NCBI RefSeq assembly: GCF_001515525.1
Contig: NZ_BCNQ01000004.1
Span: 20,218 to 84,217, forward strand
Direction of reading: 5' to 3'
Length of the DNA stretch: 64,000 nt
Source: Piscicoccus intestinalis NBRC 104926
Lineage (GTDB): Bacteria; Actinomycetota; Actinomycetes; Actinomycetales; Dermatophilaceae
Shown here: positions 61,782 through 64,000 of the stretch, piece by piece
Numbering within the stretch: position 1 is the stretch's first letter
How the letters are laid out: each line of letters starts with the position of its first letter
Program-made: the position numbers and the translations under genes
Notes under the pieces: generated by a model
Databases searched by the model: none
What the model saw: the letters and a program-made list of their open reading frames with translations, nothing else
Told to the model about the DNA's origin: nothing

Positions 61782-63347
61782 GTGATCAACGACATCGCGA
61801 CCGCTGTCAACAATGCGGCGACCGTCATCAACGACCTGGTGTGGTCGAACGGGCTCATCGCGCTCTGCCTGCTCGCCGGCCTGTACTTCTCCTTGCGGCT
61901 GCGGTTCGTGCAGGTGCGCCTGCTCGGCGACATGGTGCGCCAGGTCGTCAAGGGCGACTCCTCCGCGGAGGGCGTGTCCTCGTTCCAGGCGCTGGCGATG
62001 AGCCTGGCGGGACGGGTCGGCACCGGCAACATCGCCGGCGTCGCGACCGCCATCGCCTTCGGCGGGCCGGGTGCCGTGTTCTGGATGTGGACCGTGGCCT
62101 TCCTCGGCGCGTCCACGTCGTTCATCGAGTGCGCCCTCGGCCAGGTCTACAAGGAGCGCGACGAGCAGTCCGGCAGCTACCGCGGCGGCCCCGCCTACTA
62201 CATCGAGAAGGCGATGGGGCAGAAGTGGTACGCGATGCTGTTCGCGGGCGTCACCGTCATCGCGATGGGCTTCCTGCTGCCCGGCGTGCAGGCCAACGGA
62301 ATCACCTCCGCGATGGACTCCGCCTGGGGACTCGACCCGAAGATCACCGCCCTGGGCATCATCATCGCGTTGGCGTTCATCGTCGTCGGCGGCGTCAAGC
62401 GCATCGCCACCTTCGCTTCCCTTGTCGTGCCGTTCATGGCGATCGCCTACATCGCGCTGACCGCCGTCGTGCTCGTCGTGCACTGGGATACCGTTCCGAG
62501 CTCCATCGCCCTCATCTTCCGTAGCGCGTTCGGGTTCGACGCGACGTTCGGCGCCGTGCTCGGCCTCGCCGTGCAGTGGGGCGTGCGGCGCGGCATCTAC
62601 TCTAACGAGGCCGGCCAGGGCACCGGCCCGCACGCGGCCGCGGCGGCGGAGGTCTCGCACCCCGCCAAGCAGGGCCTCGTGCAGGCCATGGCGGTCTACA
62701 TCGACACGCTGTTCATCTGCTCGGCGACGGCGTTCATGATCCTGTCCACGGACATGTACCGCACCTACGACAACGGCTCGACGTCGGGCACCGTCATCTA
62801 CCTCGGGGAGCCGCAGGTCGCGGACGTGACCATCGGCCCGGCCTTCACCCAGCAGGCGCTCGACACCGTGCACTCCGGCTGGGGCGGCCCGTTCGTCGCC
62901 ATCGCGCTGCTGTTCTTCGCGTTCACGACGATCGTCGCCTACTACTACATGGCCGAGACCAACCTGTTCTATGTCATGCGCAACAGCTCGGTGAAGGCGC
63001 GTGGCATCGTCGTGCGGATCCTGCAGCTCGCGCTGCTGCTGACCGTCGCCTACGGCTCGCTGACCGAGGCGGAGGCCGCGTGGACCTTCGGTGACATCGG
63101 CGTGGGGCTCATGGCCTGGCTGAACATCATCGCGATCCTCATCCTGCAAAAGCCCGCCATCAAGGTGCTCAAGGACTACGAGACCCAGCGCAAGCAGGGC
63201 ATCGACCCGCAGTTCGACCCGCGGCCCCTCGGCATCCGCAACGCGCAGTTCTGGGAGGAGCGGGCCGACGGCCGGCTCGCGGCCGCCGGAACCGGTTCGC
63301 GGCCGGTGCCGGGAGCCGGGTCATCGGAGGAGCCACCCACCGCATAA
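61782..63347 (+). CDS. Alanine/glycine:cation symporter (AGCS family)
   Basis: A 521-aa Na+- or H+-coupled amino acid importer with ~11 helices. Signatures: 'GRVGTGNIAGVATAIAFGGPGAVFWMW', 'GGPAYYIEKAMG' and 'SNEAGQGTGPHAAAAAEVSHPAKQG'. The C-terminal ~60 residues are hydrophilic. GTG 61782 follows ggaaagggg; ATG 61719 would add residues without support. A TATGGT box (61718-61723) may be its -10. Confidence 0.93.
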   Translation: MINDIATAVNNAATVINDLVWSNGLIALCLLAGLYFSLRLRFVQVRLLGDMVRQVVKGDSSAEGVSSFQALAMSLAGRVGTGNIAGVATAIAFGGPGAVFWMWTVAFLGASTSFIECALGQVYKERDEQSGSYRGGPAYYIEKAMGQKWYAMLFAGVTVIAMGFLLPGVQANGITSAMDSAWGLDPKITALGIIIALAFIVVGGVKRIATFASLVVPFMAIAYIALTAVVLVVHWDTVPSSIALIFRSAFGFDATFGAVLGLAVQWGVRRGIYSNEAGQGTGPHAAAAAEVSHPAKQGLVQAMAVYIDTLFICSATAFMILSTDMYRTYDNGSTSGTVIYLGEPQVADVTIGPAFTQQALDTVHSGWGGPFVAIALLFFAFTTIVAYYYMAETNLFYVMRNSSVKARGIVVRILQLALLLTVAYGSLTEAEAAWTFGDIGVGLMAWLNIIAILILQKPAIKVLKDYETQRKQGIDPQFDPRPLGIRNAQFWEERADGRLAAAGTGSRPVPGAGSSEEPPTA

Positions 63348-63350
63348 CCT
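63345..63350 (+). promoter_or_regulatory. -10 box (TAACCT) for the leaderless crotonase gene
   Basis: TAACCT includes the symporter's stop codon and is followed by 6 nt and ATG 63357. Confidence 0.45.
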
Positions 63351-63356
63351 GCGCGT

Positions 63357-64000
63357 ATGAGCGAACAGGGCAGCCCGCAGAGCCCGCAGTCGGTTCAGGT
63401 CAGGCACGACGGCGCGGTCACCCGCGTGCGCCTCAGCGAGCCGCGGCGGATGAACCCGCAGTCGCCGCAGGTCTGGGAACAGCTGGCGCGCGCGGCCCGC
63501 GAGCTGCCGCCGGAGACGCGGGTCGTCGTGCTCAGCGGCGACGGCCCGTCGTTCTCCGTGGGGCTCGACCGCCATTTCCTCACCCCCGACGGGATGCGCG
63601 GGCTGTTCGCCGGCGAGAGCGAGCCGGCGCAGATCGCCGACCGGATCGCCGGCTACCAGGAGGCGTTCACCGCCTGGCGAGAGTGCCCCGCGCTCGTCGT
63701 CGCCGCCGTCCAGGGGCACGCGATCGGTGCGGGGTTCCAGCTGGCCCTGGCCGCCGACGTGCGGGTCGTCGCCGACGACGTGTCGTTCGCCATGGCCGAG
63801 ATCACGGTCGGTCTCGTGCCTGACCTCGGCGGCACCGGCCGGCTCGTCGATCTCGTCGGCCCCGACCGTGCCCTGGAGATCTGCCTCACCGGGCGCCGCA
63901 TCGGGGCCGCGGAGGCGGTCTCGCTCGGCCTCGCCGCCCTCGCCGTGCCCGCCGCCGACCTCGAGGGCACCGTCGCCGACCTCGTCGAGGCGGTGCAGGC
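63357..64000 (+). CDS. Enoyl-CoA hydratase/isomerase family protein, 5' part
   Basis: The gene runs off the right edge; 214 codons are visible. It has the crotonase oxyanion-hole segments 'SFSVGLD' and 'VQGHAIGAGFQLALAADVRV', and 'FAMAEITVGLVPDLGGTGRL'. Of the two catalytic glutamates of enoyl-CoA hydratase, Glu148 is kept but the first is Gln128 (GAGFQ instead of GxGxE). Isomerase, hydrolase or other chemistry is therefore as likely as hydration. Confidence 0.9.
   Translation, partial: MSEQGSPQSPQSVQVRHDGAVTRVRLSEPRRMNPQSPQVWEQLARAARELPPETRVVVLSGDGPSFSVGLDRHFLTPDGMRGLFAGESEPAQIADRIAGYQEAFTAWRECPALVVAAVQGHAIGAGFQLALAADVRVVADDVSFAMAEITVGLVPDLGGTGRLVDLVGPDRALEICLTGRRIGAAEAVSLGLAALAVPAADLEGTVADLVEAVQ

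Overview
The window is high-GC actinobacterial DNA. Supporting signs are RbpA, WhiA beside RapZ and YvcK, a CoaE-GrpB fusion, the tkt/zwf/opcA and sufR-sufBDCSU blocks, a DUF222/HNH gene, and many start codons placed 6-7 nt after a TANNNT -10 box (leaderless transcription). The gene order suits Micrococcales, perhaps a Dermacoccus- or Dermatophilaceae-like organism, but species cannot be told from sequence alone. I see no tRNA, rRNA, CRISPR array, intact IS element or phage.

Layout. 1-7.8 kb: end of rpsA, a glycerophosphodiesterase, coaE-grpB, a small P-loop ATPase, a SnoaL-like lipoprotein, uvrB, and terC behind a yybP-ykoY (Mn2+) riboswitch. 7.8-10.2 kb: a repeat- and hairpin-bearing gap, then a frameshifted DUF222/HNH gene with a LexA-like SOS box in its promoter. 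10.3-19.1 kb: a catabolic island with an IclR regulator, an old-yellow-enzyme demethylase-like flavoprotein, a three-subunit Hcn/D-hydroxyproline-dehydrogenase-like complex, a proline racemase-family epimerase with both catalytic Cys, and a BCCT carrier. The inferred substrate is (hydroxy)proline or an N-methylated derivative. 19.2-23.7 kb: a metallo-beta-lactamase hydrolase, uvrA and a Tat-exported Rieske lipoprotein. 23.7-29.4 kb (minus): livJ-livH-livM-livG-livF, with a strong hairpin after livJ. 29.6-34.8 kb: uvrC, rapZ, yvcK, whiA. 35-39.1 kb: gap, pgk, tpiA, secG, rbpA. 39.4-44.3 kb (minus): tkt, zwf, opcA, without tal or pgl. 44.6-48 kb: ctaB, a two-gene ABC exporter and an ACT-domain protein. 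48-55 kb: sufR-sufB-sufD-Rieske ferredoxin-sufC-sufS-sufU-DUF59, an Fe-S assembly operon with iron-box-like palindromes at its promoter. 55-64 kb: acyl-CoA synthetase, HAD-like protein, NlpC/P60 hydrolase (c-di-AMP riboswitch plus CRP site), YpfJ metallopeptidase, ABC-F ATPase, Na+/amino-acid symporter, and the start of a crotonase.

How it works together. All three UvrABC excision-repair genes lie here in separate transcription units. Glycolysis (gap-pgk-tpiA) and the oxidative pentose phosphate genes converge on a 280-bp spacer. That spacer holds one of two copies of a 64-bp palindromic element; the other follows tpiA. Visible control layers are Mn2+ and c-di-AMP riboswitches, SOS-like and CRP-like sites, a cluster-specific IclR regulator, and Fe-S/iron control of suf.

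Most notable: the paired palindromic element, the CRP site plus c-di-AMP riboswitch ahead of the NlpC/P60 gene, the SOS-boxed broken DUF222 gene, the incomplete hydroxyproline-type island, and enzymes missing textbook residues (HAD, crotonase, OYE Fe-S ligand).
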